A stretch of 64,000 nt of DNA from Nemophila menziesii. Taxonomy: Eukaryota; Streptophyta; Magnoliopsida; Boraginales; Hydrophyllaceae. The stretch lies in the NCBI GenBank assembly GCA_029959085.1, contig JARWIR010000002.1, forward strand, positions 32,885,733 to 32,949,732, read 5' to 3'. Both the position numbers and the translations under genes were made by a program. Below, in pieces: positions 10,448-21,849 of this stretch. Below the pieces are notes generated by a model, which was not told where the DNA came from, ran no database searches, and saw only the letters and a program-made list of their open reading frames with translations. Position 1 is the stretch's first letter, and every line of letters begins with the position of its first letter.

Positions 10448-12224
10448 CCTATTTAAGAATCTCTGACAATCAACGATATCTCATTTTTTCTGAATTCTCG
10501 AGGGAAAAGGTGGAGGAGGACGGGTCTCTACAACATCTTTCATTTTAGGAATTTCCGGATTGTTCTCCACTTCTACCACTTCAGGTTCATCATCTTTTTC
10601 TACCACATCCTTTACCGGTTTTTCTTTGTTGGTAACTTCTATTTATTTCATAATAGGAAAAAGGAGGTGGGGGAGATGCTTACCACTTCTTAGCGCTATA
10701 GCATTACAATCTTCTTTCTGTCTCGTATTTTCAATGTCACTTGGGAGTTGCCCTTGTGGACGATGACTCAATTGTTTCGACATCTGAGCTATTTGATTTT
10801 CTAATAACTTAATCGTGGATTCGGAAGCTCGCTGATTTTGGACCGATTGTGTTTGAAGTGCGATTAATTTTTCTACAGTTTGATGAAGATCATTCGTACC
10901 TTCTTGTGGTTGAGTAGGTTAAGCTATTTGATTCATGGTGTCATTATAATTATCTTGAGGTGGTTGTCTCTGAGCATGATTTCCGTAACCTTGTCCCCCT
11001 TGGTAATTATTTTGTGGTCTAGATTGATAAGTGTTACCTTGGGGACGCGGCTGATATGCATATGTAGGATTAGCTGCCCCATTAGGATTCGAATATTGGA
11101 AACTAGGATGATTTCTGTTTGGTTGATACCCTTGACTACCAGAATTGTAATTCCCTCGATTTGAAACAAACATTACAGCTTCTGGATTGCTTTGACAATG
11201 CTCCCAGTCATGATCTTGAACCCCATAGTTTGAACACCCATAAACTTCTTGCGTAACACTAACATCTGCTCTTTTACCTGCAAAACTCTCTTTAACGGCT
11301 AAAGTAAGCTACTTCAATTGTTGTTCTAATGTATTCTTCAATTTATTCTCTAAAGAAGATAACTTTTCTTCAATACCAACTCTAGAAACTCCACCTCGAG
11401 TAGGTGTTCTCACAGTGTTCCAACCCATTTCGTTCTTTACTATTCTGTACAAAGTAACTTTAGCATGAACCGGTTGTACCTGTAAAGATCCACCACCACA
11501 AAGTAGGTCTAAATCTTTTCTTCATTGCCCATCAAGGCCCTTATAGAATATCTTCATTTGTTGTGGTTCTGTAAGGCCATGATCGGGAACTCTTCTTAAG
11601 CATATTTTAAATCTTGACCAACTCCTACCCAAAGTCTCATCTTATTCTTTCTCAAAGTAAGTTAGAGCAATTTGTGCATTCAATCTCATGTTTGTTGGGT
11701 AGTATCTATCGAAAAACGCAGCTTGCAACTCATCCCAAGAATTAATCGATCCAGGTTCTTGCGAATCATGCCATTCACTAGCTCCATCTATCACAAAGTA
11801 TCTAAAATTTGCAAAGTACATCTGATCTCTAGTTACTCCTTGTGTTAGGTAGGAGTCGCATGTTTGCATAAACTTCTGTACTGCACGAATTAGATCTTTT
11901 CCAGGTGCTCCTCATAAATTCCCATAATTCTGAAATTGAGATAACATACAAGGACCGGGTCTGTATCTCGTGACATTAATATCTTCTGGACCACTCCCAA
12001 GGGAAGGAGCGCGATATGGAGCTTGTTCAGGACCATTTATAAAGCATGGGTCGTTATTAATTTGAACTTGCGCAATAGGAGGTTGAACATGTTGACCATT
12101 AGGTTGAAGATTATCTTCTTCATCCATTTTTGCTTCTCTGGCTAATCTCTCTCTTTCTTCCTTTTCTTCTTTCTTTCTTTCTTATGTTTGCAAGTCTGAT
12201 TAATATCTCAGGGTTATCGAGCAT
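10448..12224 (-). pseudogene. gag of R2
   Basis: Capsid/nucleocapsid polyprotein that packages element RNA. The ancestral start is probably the ATG at 12224 (MLDNPE-like, as in R5), now out of frame; the first open segment starts MDEEDNLQ at 12127. The capsid core has AQIALTYF and FRYFVIDGASEWHDSQEPGS, the hallmark of retrotransposon gag. The CCHC knuckle reads CSNYGVQDHDWEHC at about 11225, with the second Cys changed to Tyr. A Q/N/P/Y-rich segment (11173-10930) and a TRPPPPFPSR motif lead into protease. The stop at 11912 is a CGA->TGA change compared with R1. Confidence 0.85.
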
Positions 12225-12362
12225 ACACCAAAACCTGTAAACCTGTAAACCTGTAAAGGAAGAACAAACAAAGCGTAAACTTGAAAATAAAAATGCAATA
12301 AAACACTAAAGGATTAACACCGTGGTCACACGCTACCGTCCCTGGCAACGGCACCAAAAACT
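12225..12362 (-). other. R2 5' leader
   Basis: Untranslated leader between primer site and gag, containing a thrice-repeated 'acctgtaa' run near 12230-12257. No other feature seen. Confidence 0.5.
12339..12356 (-). other. Primer-binding site of R2
   Basis: Minus strand TGGTGCCGTTGCCAGGGA; 16 of 18 bases agree with the complement of the 3' end of plant tRNA-Asp (GTC). Six bases separate it from the LTR. Confidence 0.8.
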
Positions 12363-13912
12363 TGGTGGGTCCTTGTGTGTTATACAATAAAATGCTAAAG
12401 TTGAGGACTCACAAACCGCAAGTGTACGGTTGTCCAAGTAATAAACCTATAAATTGAGATTTGTTTGCAGGGACGGAATAGGTACAACTTAGATGTGAAT
12501 CAAATAGTGATTTAATTGCAAAGACGGAAAAGTAAATGATATAATACTTGTTTTAGTTTTCTAAAACTAAGGTGCAAATAAATTAAATGCTAAAGTAATT
12601 AAACTGAAATGAAAATAATGCAAGTAAAGAGGCTAGACGCAAGGGAATAAGTAGTACTTGAGTCTCGCTAGGGTTTCACCTCAAACCTTCTTACTTAATG
12701 CTTTCTGTTAAGAGATGAATTGCTATATTTGTGTCACTCGATATTCTCAAGTTTCCTTACCCCTGTCAGGGTGTACTAAGGAGCTCTCCTACAGTATTCT
12801 AAACATAAAACTACTTTCAGATGATTCAATTTATTACCGCATTGGCTATTGGTTAGTCAAGTCTGTCAAGGTCATTGGAGAATACCAACAGAAATTACCT
12901 AGTTCTGTATTTAAACTCCTCGTCAAGGTGATCAATACGCCACTATATTGAATAGCCTAGATACTAAATCTTACCCTTAGTTCATGACTCTAAAGATAAT
13001 AATTCAAGCATAAAATAAAAGCTAACACAAATAGATAATTCAATTTAAATACTTAAATCCCAAATCGAAAAAACAAATATTAATCTAGTTTGGTTCAACC
13101 CAATATGCGATTCTCAAGTACAAAGAGAAATTAGCTCATAACGGAAAGAAAAACTAAATTAAATAAATTAAAAGAACTCATTGTCAATTATAGAAATAAA
13201 AGATAGAACCTAATTTAAGGGTTGAATTGACTGTTGATGGAAGAATTGCTTCTCCAGCTTCAGGTTCTTCTCTTCTCTTGTTTCTGACTTTTCTCTCTGA
13301 CGTTCTGACTTGTGTGAATTGAGTTATGTGTAAAATAAGAGTCAAAAGGTCTATTTATAATGCTAAAATCGGATTTAAGCCTAACTTAAGTAAATTAGTG
13401 GAATATTAAATGGCCCAAGTCCACTCTTCTAATTAAAATCCTGTAACTGGTGTACACCCTTCACTAAAACAGATGTAACTTTCTCAAATCAACTTCCAAT
13501 TGACCTGTTCAAGTTGCTAAATCTTCGTAACTCAATAAGGAACAAATCTTCTTTACAAATCAGAGGTTGAATCCACGTCTAAGTAGCACGAAATCATAAA
13601 TTAACACCAGCCTTCCAGATTTGCAGCTTCAACTTGTCATCTCTTTGGGATATTTCTTCTCGCCTTCAACTTCTTTACACGATCTAAGACTTTTATTCTT
13701 GATTCCTCTCTTTGCTAGAATCATGGACCTACAAAATTTGCACTAAAACAACCCATTTAACGTGCCAAATCTTAATAAATTAAAAATACTAAAATCCAAG
13801 GAGGGAAAATGCAATATAACAAATTAACACTAAAAGTCTATCAAATTAGTCAAATAATCACCCAAAATGATGTCTCCTAAGGCATATAATTATAACAAAA
13901 AGGGAGACATCA
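12363..13912 (-). repeat. 5' LTR of R2
   Basis: Reads TGGTGGGTCC...GGGAGACATCA on the plus strand. It aligns with 57985-59549 throughout. The right flank AGATC equals the flank to the left of 57985. A perfect ten-base inverted repeat (TGATGTCTCC/GGAGACATCA) lies at 13868-13912, and a TTATAAATA-type TATA on the minus strand near 13352-13360. The plus frame at 12715-12951 is within the LTR and is not a gene. Confidence 0.92.
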
Positions 13913-14067
13913 AGATCATCAAGCTATCAAGGATTCTTCCAAGAACAATTAAATAAACCTTCTTCTACCTTTGATAATCATTCATACAAGCAAGAAACTC
14001 AAGCCACACCAATATTTCATAACTTTATTCTATCCTTGGTATAACTTGATTTGTGGGTTAATCGGAG

Positions 14068-14516
14068 ATGACAAACAGAACTAATGCTATGGATTATAAT
14101 AGGAAGTGTTCAATCTTAGGGAAGAACAAGAAATCGCCTGGAGCCACAATAGAAAAGGCCATTGACCTTGATGAGCCTATTGAAAAGAAACCAAAGATAG
14201 AGGCACCAACACAACCACTACAAAGGAAACTAACAGCTAGAATGAGTGTACCACAAATTCCTAAAGCAAAAACACTAATCTAAGATCAAAGTTCATCTCC
14301 AAATCTTCATGAAAATCAAGTCATGCCCCACTATGGGCAATTAAATTACCGGATGAAATTAATTATTTAAAGAAAGAACTCGCTGCTTGCTGGGAGGAAA
14401 TTACAAAGATTAATCAGGTAATAAATGCAGTAACTGAAGACTTGGATATTGATAATTATTCGTCTTCTTCGGAAGATGATTTGCTAGATCTTTATGGGCC
14501 AGGTACCCAGTTCTAA
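14068..14516 (+). pseudogene. ORF3 remnant of R3
   Basis: Starts MTNRTNAMDYNRK, the N-terminus shared with the ORF3 of R2 and R10, followed by an EKAIDLDEPIEKKPKIE linker. An in-frame stop follows at 14281. In another frame downstream an acidic helical tail can be read (LPDEINYLKKELAACWEEI, then SSSSEDDLLDLYGPG) ending near 14516. The central plant transposon-protein-like domain is missing, as in R1 and R4. It may be a short coiled-coil protein now broken by a frameshift. Confidence 0.55.
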
Positions 14517-15954
14517 TTCTTCTTCGTAATTTATTATATGCATTAGTTAGTTTTAGTTTTAAATTTTATTGCTTTATTGAGTCTTTTTCGAGTCATGGAG
14601 ACATGACTCACTTTTGAGTTGCGGGTGGGGATTCGTTGTCCTCATCTTCCTTTTTTGTTTTTTTTCATAAAATTTAAAATTTTTAGTTTTGAATTGGCAC
14701 ATAATATAGTGAATATACCTATTGAGCATGATTTAATTAAGTTAATGATAGTAGGTACTTTGTATTTGAAAGGTGTCACAAATATGTTTAGTATGCATGT
14801 ATGAAAATAGGAAATAAAAGATAGGAAAGTTAATGAGCAATGCTAAGAAGTCAAGTTGAAACTTAGGGAGAGTTATTTGGTGTGTAGAACGTGAGGTTTG
14901 AAATTACTTGATAACCCCATATCTATGAACTAATAGTGAAAAAGTGACAAAATCCGGTAGTTAGAAAAGTGAATAAGGCAATTCTTTCATATTGAAGCCA
15001 CTTTAAGCCTTTTTAGTTTTCTCACCCATTTATTTGATTATATTTATTTATCCGTCTTAGCCCCTCTGAGCCTTTCTAAAGCCTTTTATTAACCACATTA
15101 TAAGCCATACCCCTTAGTTTATAAGACTTATCCATATGACCCGCACTCAAATCGCAAAACTTGAGACAAGTCGTTTTTAGAGCTTGAGTTTGGGGTGGTG
15201 GGTTTCATCATTGGGAACATTGGGTTTGGGAAATTCTAATTGTGATATTATTGATGATGAAAAAGTTATTATTGTAACCCTTTTCTGGGGTAAGAGTAAA
15301 TGAAAATAGCTGAAAAGCATTGAAAAGAAAAAAATATATGAGAAATATAGTGTGATATCTCAACATCAAAAAGAGACTCATAGCTATACAAAAGAAAAAT
15401 GAGATATATGAAGAGATTAAAAAATATTTTGACCGGCAAAGTGGAATTTATATATCATCATAAAAAGTTTATTATTTGGGATTATTTGGGGACGCACATT
15501 AAGACATCAAAAATTGGGTTGAGTGAGAACATCTTCGAGTGAAAAACTCAAGCTCTAGGGCGATTCGTTGATGGATTGTGAGGAGAAAGCCAAAAGCTCA
15601 CTTTTTATTATCCAAATATACCACACCATCCCTAAGCCACGTTATAATCATAAAGACCTTAGGATTTCTAGCTACCTATTGGAGAAACAATAGAGCTATT
15701 AGCTTATAGGTAAGTGGACCATTGGATGCTATACTAGGACCTATGAACAACCTATTGCCATTAACTTGAACTGAGTTGAAAACTTCTCATTTGGGCACTG
15801 CGTAGTTAATCTGGACTTGAATTTATGGATTGTTGATTATGTGTATATTAAGCATACGTGTGCATTATTTCTTTAGCACTACATGAGAATTTTTAGGTAT
15901 TTTGCTCTAGGATCATTCATTGTGTTCCACTCTTCTTCTCCTCCTACTTCTTCT
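14517..15954 (+). other. R3 3' untranslated region
   Basis: Non-coding and homologous to the other 3' regions: GNRA hairpin at 14590-14609, the CAAGCTC-GTTGATGG block near 15550-15570 and an AAAAGCTCACTT block near 15594. Its last part, the polypurine tract and the first half of the LTR are missing: sequence jumps to mid-LTR near 15955. The frames at 14619-14804 and 15883-16068 are not supported as genes. Confidence 0.65.
14590..14609 (+). other. GNRA-loop hairpin (R3 copy)
   Basis: Perfect eight-pair stem GAGTCATG / CATGACTC with loop GAGA. Pair 6 is A-T here but G-C in R1, R2 and R6. Confidence 0.75.
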
Positions 15955-16125
15955 TTTACATCTATTTTAATTTGGGATACCATTGTATTTAAAGTGAATT
16001 CATGTTTTATTCTTTGTTTTATGTGCTTTGATTTATTGTCTGTTTTCCTTGCGGAGGCCTACATATAAGATTACCTTAATAGTAGTTGGATGGTCACCCG
16101 GAAGGGGTGTCTAATTATTGAAACA
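15955..16125 (+). repeat. Truncated 3' LTR of R3
   Basis: From about 15955 to 16125 this matches the middle of the R3 5' LTR (53965-54122), for example GGAGGCCTACATATA and GGTCACCCGGAAGGGGTGT. The beginning of the LTR is deleted. The end is cut by R4, inserted after AAACA. The remaining LTR half is not found elsewhere in the window. Confidence 0.7.
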
Positions 16126-17692
16126 TGGTGGGTCCTAAGGTGTTACAAAATTAATACGATAAATAAAAGGAACCATAATACCGCAAGTGCACGGTTGTCC
16201 AAGTAATATCCGATAAATCGGGTTGCGTTCTCAGGGACGGATTAGGTTTAACTCAAGTATTAATCAAGTAGTAAGAATAATTGTTTAACAGAAAAATAAA
16301 ATAAAAGATTTTTGTTTGGTTTTCTAAATTTAAAAAATGCAATAAAATAAAGACTAAAAGTAAATAATTGAAAAGAAATAAAGCAGTAAAAGGATTAACT
16401 TCAGAGGTGAGAGATACTTGAGTCTCGCAAGGAATCCATCTAATTAACGTAACTTATGCTCTGTTTAAGGGTAGAGTTGGTATTATAATATTAGTCGGGA
16501 CTCTAATGTCTCCTAGCCCCCTGTCGGATGGATCTAGGAGCTATCCTAAAGTACTATAAAACCCTATATGTGCGAATATGCCTCTTCGGATGATATGCAA
16601 TCACCTCTTTGGCTATGTATTTAGTTAAGTCTGTCGGTCAATAGCAGACATTACACAGGTATTACCTAAGTCTGTATTCAACCCCCCTGTCGGATGATCA
16701 CTTTTTCCACTAAAGTGAATAGCCCAAATAATAAAAGCTATTTCTAATTGTTCCTAAAAGAAATAGTAATGAAAACAAAGTAATATCCAATATATAAAAC
16801 TCAATTCGATTTAAATCCTAAGAATACCAAATTCAAAACATAGAATAAATTAATTAGGGGTCATCCCTTTATTGCGATTCTCAAGTATATGAAAGTTTAG
16901 CTCATAATCAAAGTAAAAACAGAAATTAAATAAAAGGAATACATTATTTCAATTACTAGAAAAGAAAATAGATAACCTAAAGGTTGGGTTGGTTGTTGTT
17001 GGAAGAACATAATTCCTCCAGATCTAACTTTTCCTCTACCTTCTTGCTCTGACTTGAAAATATGAAGCCTCTGATGTAATTCTCTGAAGTGTGTGTATAA
17101 AGAAGGCTAAAGGGTCTATTTATACTTGTAAAAATGGATTAGGGCTTAGGTTAAGAGGATTAGGTCAAATTATAAAAAACCCAAACCCATCTTTTTTTTT
17201 TGATTCCCGTAACTGGTGTGCAACATTTAGTAAAACGGCTGTAACTTTTGCATCTCAACTCCAAATGGGCTGATTCAACTTGGAGAATCTTCCTAACTCA
17301 ATAGGCTACCGAACCATGTTTTACGGCCCAAGCATAAATCCGCTCCTAAGTAGCTCAAAAACAGCAATCTTTAACAGCCTTTTAAATCTGCAACTTCTTT
17401 AATTGAGTTCTTGGACATTGTTTTCTTTCCTTTAGCTCCTCCACTCGATCTAAGACTTTAATTCTTACTTCTCCTCCTTGTATTGGTTTCTTCATGAATT
17501 CATAAACCTACTAACTTTGCACTAAAACAAACAAATTAACGCACAAAAGCTCTAAAAATGTAAATAGTCTAATTCCAAGGGGAGAAAGTGCAATATGACA
17601 AAATAAGCCTAAAAGTCTATCAAATAAGTCAAACATTCACCTAAAATGATGTCTCCTAGGTTTTATTATTTAGAACAAATAGGGAGACATCA
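16126..17692 (-). repeat. 3' LTR of R4
   Basis: Plus strand TGGTGGGTCC...GGGAGACATCA. Related to the R2 and R8 LTRs, and closest at its promoter-distal end to the R1 type. U3-tip inverted repeat at 17647-17692, perfect over ten bases. TATTTATA near 17117 is the TATA box on the minus strand. The plus frame at 17091-17273 is spurious. Confidence 0.9.
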
Positions 17693-19061
17693 AGACCCAA
17701 ACTCAAACCTTTGTCGTCCCGACAAACTACAATAAAAACAAAGGCCTTTTAGGTGAACGCAGAAGGTAGAATCTAGTAAATACACCCAAAGCACAACTTA
17801 AAACAAATCTCATATAGTATGATCTAGGAATTAATATAAACATACACATATCATGCAAAATCAAACACAAAATAATATCAATCCAAAATTAATTTCACAA
17901 TGCTAAAAGGTTACGCTTAGTACTTATCTCAAGATGGTGGTTATAGGGTGTTCATCGATCCTTACTTGCTTTGAACGCTCCACTTAGCATACTCCCTATT
18001 AGCTGAATCACAGACTCACTATGTATCTAGGAGTCACGAGGTCTTTACGGTTTTAGCGTAGGCTTAGGGACGGTATGGTATGTATATTTGGTAAATTTGA
18101 AGTGAGCTTTTGGCTCTCTCCTCACTTACCATCAACAAACTGTCCAAGAGCTTGAGTTTACACTCGAATATGTTCTCACTCAACCCTTTTGACGCGCTGA
18201 TTTAGCGTCCCCAGATCAAACCAATAAGCACTAAAGATGTTCACATAAGAATTTCCTCTTTGCCGGTCCAAATATATATTCTATTCATATGAATTTTCTT
18301 TTCTTTTGTATAGCTATGACTCTCTATTTTATGTTGAGATATCATGCTATTTTTTCATATCTCTTTTTTCATTTACTCTTACCCCGGCAAAGGGTTACAA
18401 TAAAATTACCATGAATCATCATCAAAATAGAACATAGCACAATCAATAAGCTCCAAAAAATCCCAACCCAATGTAAATTCCGATAATAGTAGACCCACCA
18501 CCCCAAACTCAAGCTCAAGATAGGAAGTCTCAGGATCGTGATTCAAGTGCGGGTCATATGGAAATGCCTAATAAACTAAAGGGATATTGGCTTATAATGT
18601 GGTGACAAAAGAAAAGCTTAAAGGCTCAAAATTTGGCTAAGACGGATATAATTAAATTCAGGGATAGAAGGCCAAAAAGGATTCAAAGGGCTAACAAAGA
18701 ACAACCTCCATCATTTTCCTATTTACACAGCTTGCCTCTAGTTCGTACCTAAGTGGTTTCTCTACTCATTCAGATCTCATGTTCTACAAACCACTCATTT
18801 TCCTTAAGTACAAGTTTACGTCTTTTGCATTGTTCATTAATTCTTCCTATCAATTACCTCATATTTTCATGCAATCTAAGTGCGTTTTACACTAACTCCT
18901 AAAGTTAACTATTTTCTATCATAAATTCATAAAAAGCATGCTTGATGGGGACATTTAAAATACTCTACAGCCAAACGCAACCCTTAGATTAATCTTATTG
19001 AAAGCATATAAAACACAAAAAATTGGGATGAGGCAACGAACCCCACCCCAAACTCAAAAAT
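17693..19061 (-). other. R4 3' untranslated region
   Basis: Non-coding. The pre-PPT hairpin (17709-17727; TTTGTCG-GGA-CGACAAA in RNA sense) lies next to the LTR. The region then follows the standard order of conserved blocks up to the GNRA hairpin at 19062. Confidence 0.75.
17709..17727 (-). other. Pre-PPT hairpin (R4 copy)
   Basis: RNA-sense stem TTTGTCG / CGACAAA with a GGA loop, 16 bases from the 3' LTR. The outermost pair is lost. Confidence 0.65.
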
Positions 19062-19081
19062 GAGTCATGTCCCCACGACTC
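19062..19081 (-). other. GNRA-loop hairpin (R4 copy)
   Basis: RNA sense GAGTCGTG-GGGA-CATGACTC. Pair 6 is G-U, the intermediate between the G-C and A-T states in other copies. Confidence 0.7.
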
Positions 19082-19440
19082 GAAAAAGACTCAATAAATT
19101 AAATAAACTAATAAAACAAATGAGAAAAGGATAGGAAAACGTATATGAACCAGCAAGAAGCTGGTTTTCATGGTTACGTGTAGGTTGAGATCCTCTTGTT
19201 GCGTAGGTGGCATGTTGAACATTGCTCACTCCACGTAATATGTGTTGCTTGAGCTCCAACTCTTTTGTGACTTTTCCTATGGTTGTCAACACCTTTTCAT
19301 GTTTATCCTCCAAAATTTCATTCTTTCAACTACATCTCTCAACACCAAGAGTAATAAGAGGATCTTCAACTTCTTCTTTCTCTTCATGGTATTCTTGACC
19401 TCCCAATCTTCGTCATCTCAATGAACCCCAAACTCAAAAC
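19065..19440 (-). pseudogene. ORF3 remnant of R4, tail only
   Basis: Same architecture as the R1 remnant: the linker (ATGAAGAGAAAG at about 19390) passes directly into the helical tail (MEDKHEKVLTTIGKVTKEL, SNVQHATYATRGS). A one-base difference near 19313 separates the two segments. The central domain found in R2, R6, R7 and R10 is absent. Shared absence with R1 points to a common deleted ancestor. Confidence 0.6.
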
Positions 19441-20306
19441 TTCAAATATTCAAAAACTAGAGAAGAGTTTTGAAATTTGATGTTTTGAGGATTTGTAATG
19501 AAGGATTATGGTGATCTATGAGATGGGTAATGATTATGTAGTGGATTTGGGAAGGTTTAATGAATAGGATTACGAATTTGATGAAGAGGCTTAATGTTGA
19601 AGGAGAAGATTTTCTTTGTGTTCATGAAGGATTGTGATGTTGGATATGTGTTTGGAATGGAATAGGAGGAAGGATTGAATGTTTATAGGTGTTGCAGTGG
19701 TGTGTTGCAGGTATACAATGGGTTGGGGTCGTTCATAATGATATCTTGCAGGAGAGGCTAGGTTAAAAGAGAGGTAACTAGGGTTTTAATAGGGTTTTGG
19801 TAAAAATCCCGCTGGTCGGGCCGGCATACAAGTCAGATGACCGGCTAGCCGGTCCCAGACCGTGTCGATATTCCCCTCTCGGCACAGAACCCGTGTCAGC
19901 TACCCGTGGAGTCGGGTTTTTTTTCGACACCGAGGGCCGGCATACCGGTCAGATGACCGGCTAGCAGGTCCTGTAAAGGTAGCTTCGTCAAAAAAACCCG
20001 TAACCAAAAACCCGTGGCCACTATTTCTCTTCACCGGCATACCGCTCCCCTGACCGGTATACCGGTCAGGCTGTTTAATTTTTTTCCTTCGTCTCGGCAA
20101 AATACCCGATTACATGACCCGAGGCCACTGGTTTTTCCTCCACCGGTATACCGGAGATTTCGGCGGTATACCGGCCAGTGCTGCAGATGTTTTTTCTTTT
20201 CGTTCCTTAGCACCCCAAACTCGATTCATGCACTATTCAACACACTACCTTTCTCATTTTTTTAAAAAATAAACACTACGACTCGACAATTACTTATAAT
20301 TATACA
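19441..20306 (-). other. R4 spacer between integrase and ORF3
   Basis: G/T-rich segment next to ORF3, then the CCGG cluster (19809-20184), then an A/T-rich segment. Frames at 19862-20265 on both strands are readings of the repeat and are not genes. Confidence 0.7.
19809..20184 (-). repeat. CCGG palindromic repeat cluster (R4)
   Basis: At least seven units of the form CCGG(C/T)ATACCGG or TGACCGGCTAGC-like. Several are perfect 12-base palindromes (CCGGTATACCGG). They are interleaved with AAAACCCGT(G/A)-type segments that also recur in R6. Confidence 0.8.
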
Positions 20307-21806
20307 CTAGGAATTGAAAAACATAAAGCAATAAACTAATATACAACTGAAATGAATTTTGTTTAACGTCGTTAAGCTCGACGGGTTACCTCTCGCATCT
20401 ATTCGGGCTTCAAGGAGGTACATGACCTCCCCAGGATGTGGATCAACCATGCGATTAGTATCCTCGCCTACATGATAAAGTTTCAACCGATGTCCATTCA
20501 CTATGAAGGTGTGTTGCTCGGCTGGGTTTTCAATTTCTATAGCTCCATGAGGCGTAACTTTGGTAACCACGAAATGACCAAACACTTTGATCTCAACTTA
20601 CCGGGATAATTGCTGAACTTTGAGTTATACTTGAGGACCATCTGTCCAACTTTGAATTTCTTTTCACGAATGTAATTATCATGCCATTTCTTTGTCTTTT
20701 CTTTGTAAGGTTTGACATTCTCATAGGCATTAAATCGAAACTCGTCAAGTTCATTCAGTTTCATAATACGATTCTCCGCGGCTAACTAAGATCCATATTC
20801 ATCTCCGCTATCTCATCCAATATGAACCCATTTCAAGCTCAATAGGTAAGTGACAAGCCTTACCATAAACTATGCGATACGGAGATGCACGAACAGGTGT
20901 CTTGAACGCAGTACGATATGCCCACAACGCATCATCTAATTTCATTGACCAATCCTTGCGTGTGGAACCACTTGTATTCTCTAGAATGGGTTTGATTTCT
21001 CGATTAGAGACCTCATATTGACCATTTGCTTGTGGATGATAAGTAGTAGATACATGATATCTTACCCCATACTTCTCTAACACAGCCTTCAAGTATCTGT
21101 TAACAAAATGAGAACCTCCATCACTGATAATAACTCTAGGAGTGTCATGTCTACTAAAGATGTGTGACTTTAAGAACTTTATCACCACTCGCGAATCATT
21201 GGTTGGTAGAGAAACAACCTCTACCCATTTAGACACATAATCAACAACTAGCAGGATGTAAAGAAATCCATTAGATGGTACAAAGGGACCCATGAAATCA
21301 ATACTCCATACATCGATTATCTCGACTTCAAGAACATTATTACGCGGAATCTCATCCCTCTTAGATATATGACCAGTAAACTGTCATCTATGACATTTCT
21401 TGACATATTCATGACAATCCTTATGTAAAGTAGGCCAATAAAAACCGGATTGTAGTACCTTTGCAGCTGTACGATCACCTTTGAAGTGTCCTCTATATGG
21501 TGAATCATGACAACTTGCAACCACTGACAGAATATCTATATTTGGTATGCATCTTCTTACCATCTGATCACTACATGTTTTGTAGAGGAAAGGGTCCTCC
21601 AAAAAGAATTGTTTAGCGCGATGGATTAATCTCTTTTTCTCTTGTGAGGTAGCTCCTTGAGGGAAAGAACCACTCACAATAAGATTTGCTATATCCACGT
21701 AACAAGGAGTTCCCATTGCATAAACTGAAAACAAACTCTCATAAGGAAACTCTTCTCTTACCAACTCAGGTCCCCCATTAGACTCAGAACCTTCAAGACG
21801 CGACAA
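20307..21806 (-). pseudogene. Integrase of R4
   Basis: Better preserved than that of R2. The zinc region is at 21640-21384 (CSDQMVRRCIP, CHDSPYRGHFKGDRTAAKV, HKDCHEYVKKCHR). The core at 21293-20950 holds the catalytic Asp in [10 protein letters not shown], the second Asp in [13 protein letters not shown] and the Glu in [11 protein letters not shown]. The C-terminal region at 20764-20400 has KKFKVGQMVLKYNSKFSNYPG and FVVTKVTPHGAIEIENP, ending MYLLEA; the frame then runs on to 20307 into the spacer. Frame changes occur between 21384 and 21293 and near 20800. Non-functional, but all catalytic residues are legible. Confidence 0.87.
20367..20383 (-). other. Post-pol hairpin (R4 copy)
   Basis: RNA sense CGTCG-AGCTTAA-CGACG, five perfect pairs, followed by TTAAAC. 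Preceded by GAGGTAACC. Confidence 0.6.
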
Positions 21807-21849
21807 ATGATCTGCAACCTTATTATCACACCCCTTTCGATCTCTAATC

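Larger units (their letters stand above)
3829..13912 (-). mobile_element. R2, 5' part of an autonomous-type Athila element (minus)
   Basis: Reading right to left: 5' LTR, primer site, gag, protease, RT, RNase H, integrase, a repeat-rich spacer, ORF3 and part of the 3' untranslated region. It ends at GCAGG, where R1 was inserted. The missing 3' LTR half is of the type seen at 57985-60435. The right flank is AGATC, matching the left flank of that 3' LTR. All domains are present, but several stops and at least three frameshifts make it inactive. Confidence 0.9.
13913..16125 (+). mobile_element. R3, 3' part (plus strand)
   Basis: It begins with AGATC and continues, in register, the spacer of R3 that stops at 57984. 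It carries an ORF3 remnant, a GNRA hairpin, a 3' untranslated region and a truncated 3' LTR that is itself interrupted by R4 at 16126. Confidence 0.8.

Noticed and set aside
19809..20184. Terminal inverted repeats of a DNA transposon (CCGG palindromes)
   Set aside because: Many units, no paired ends or target duplication, and the same cluster occurs at the same slot in four elements.
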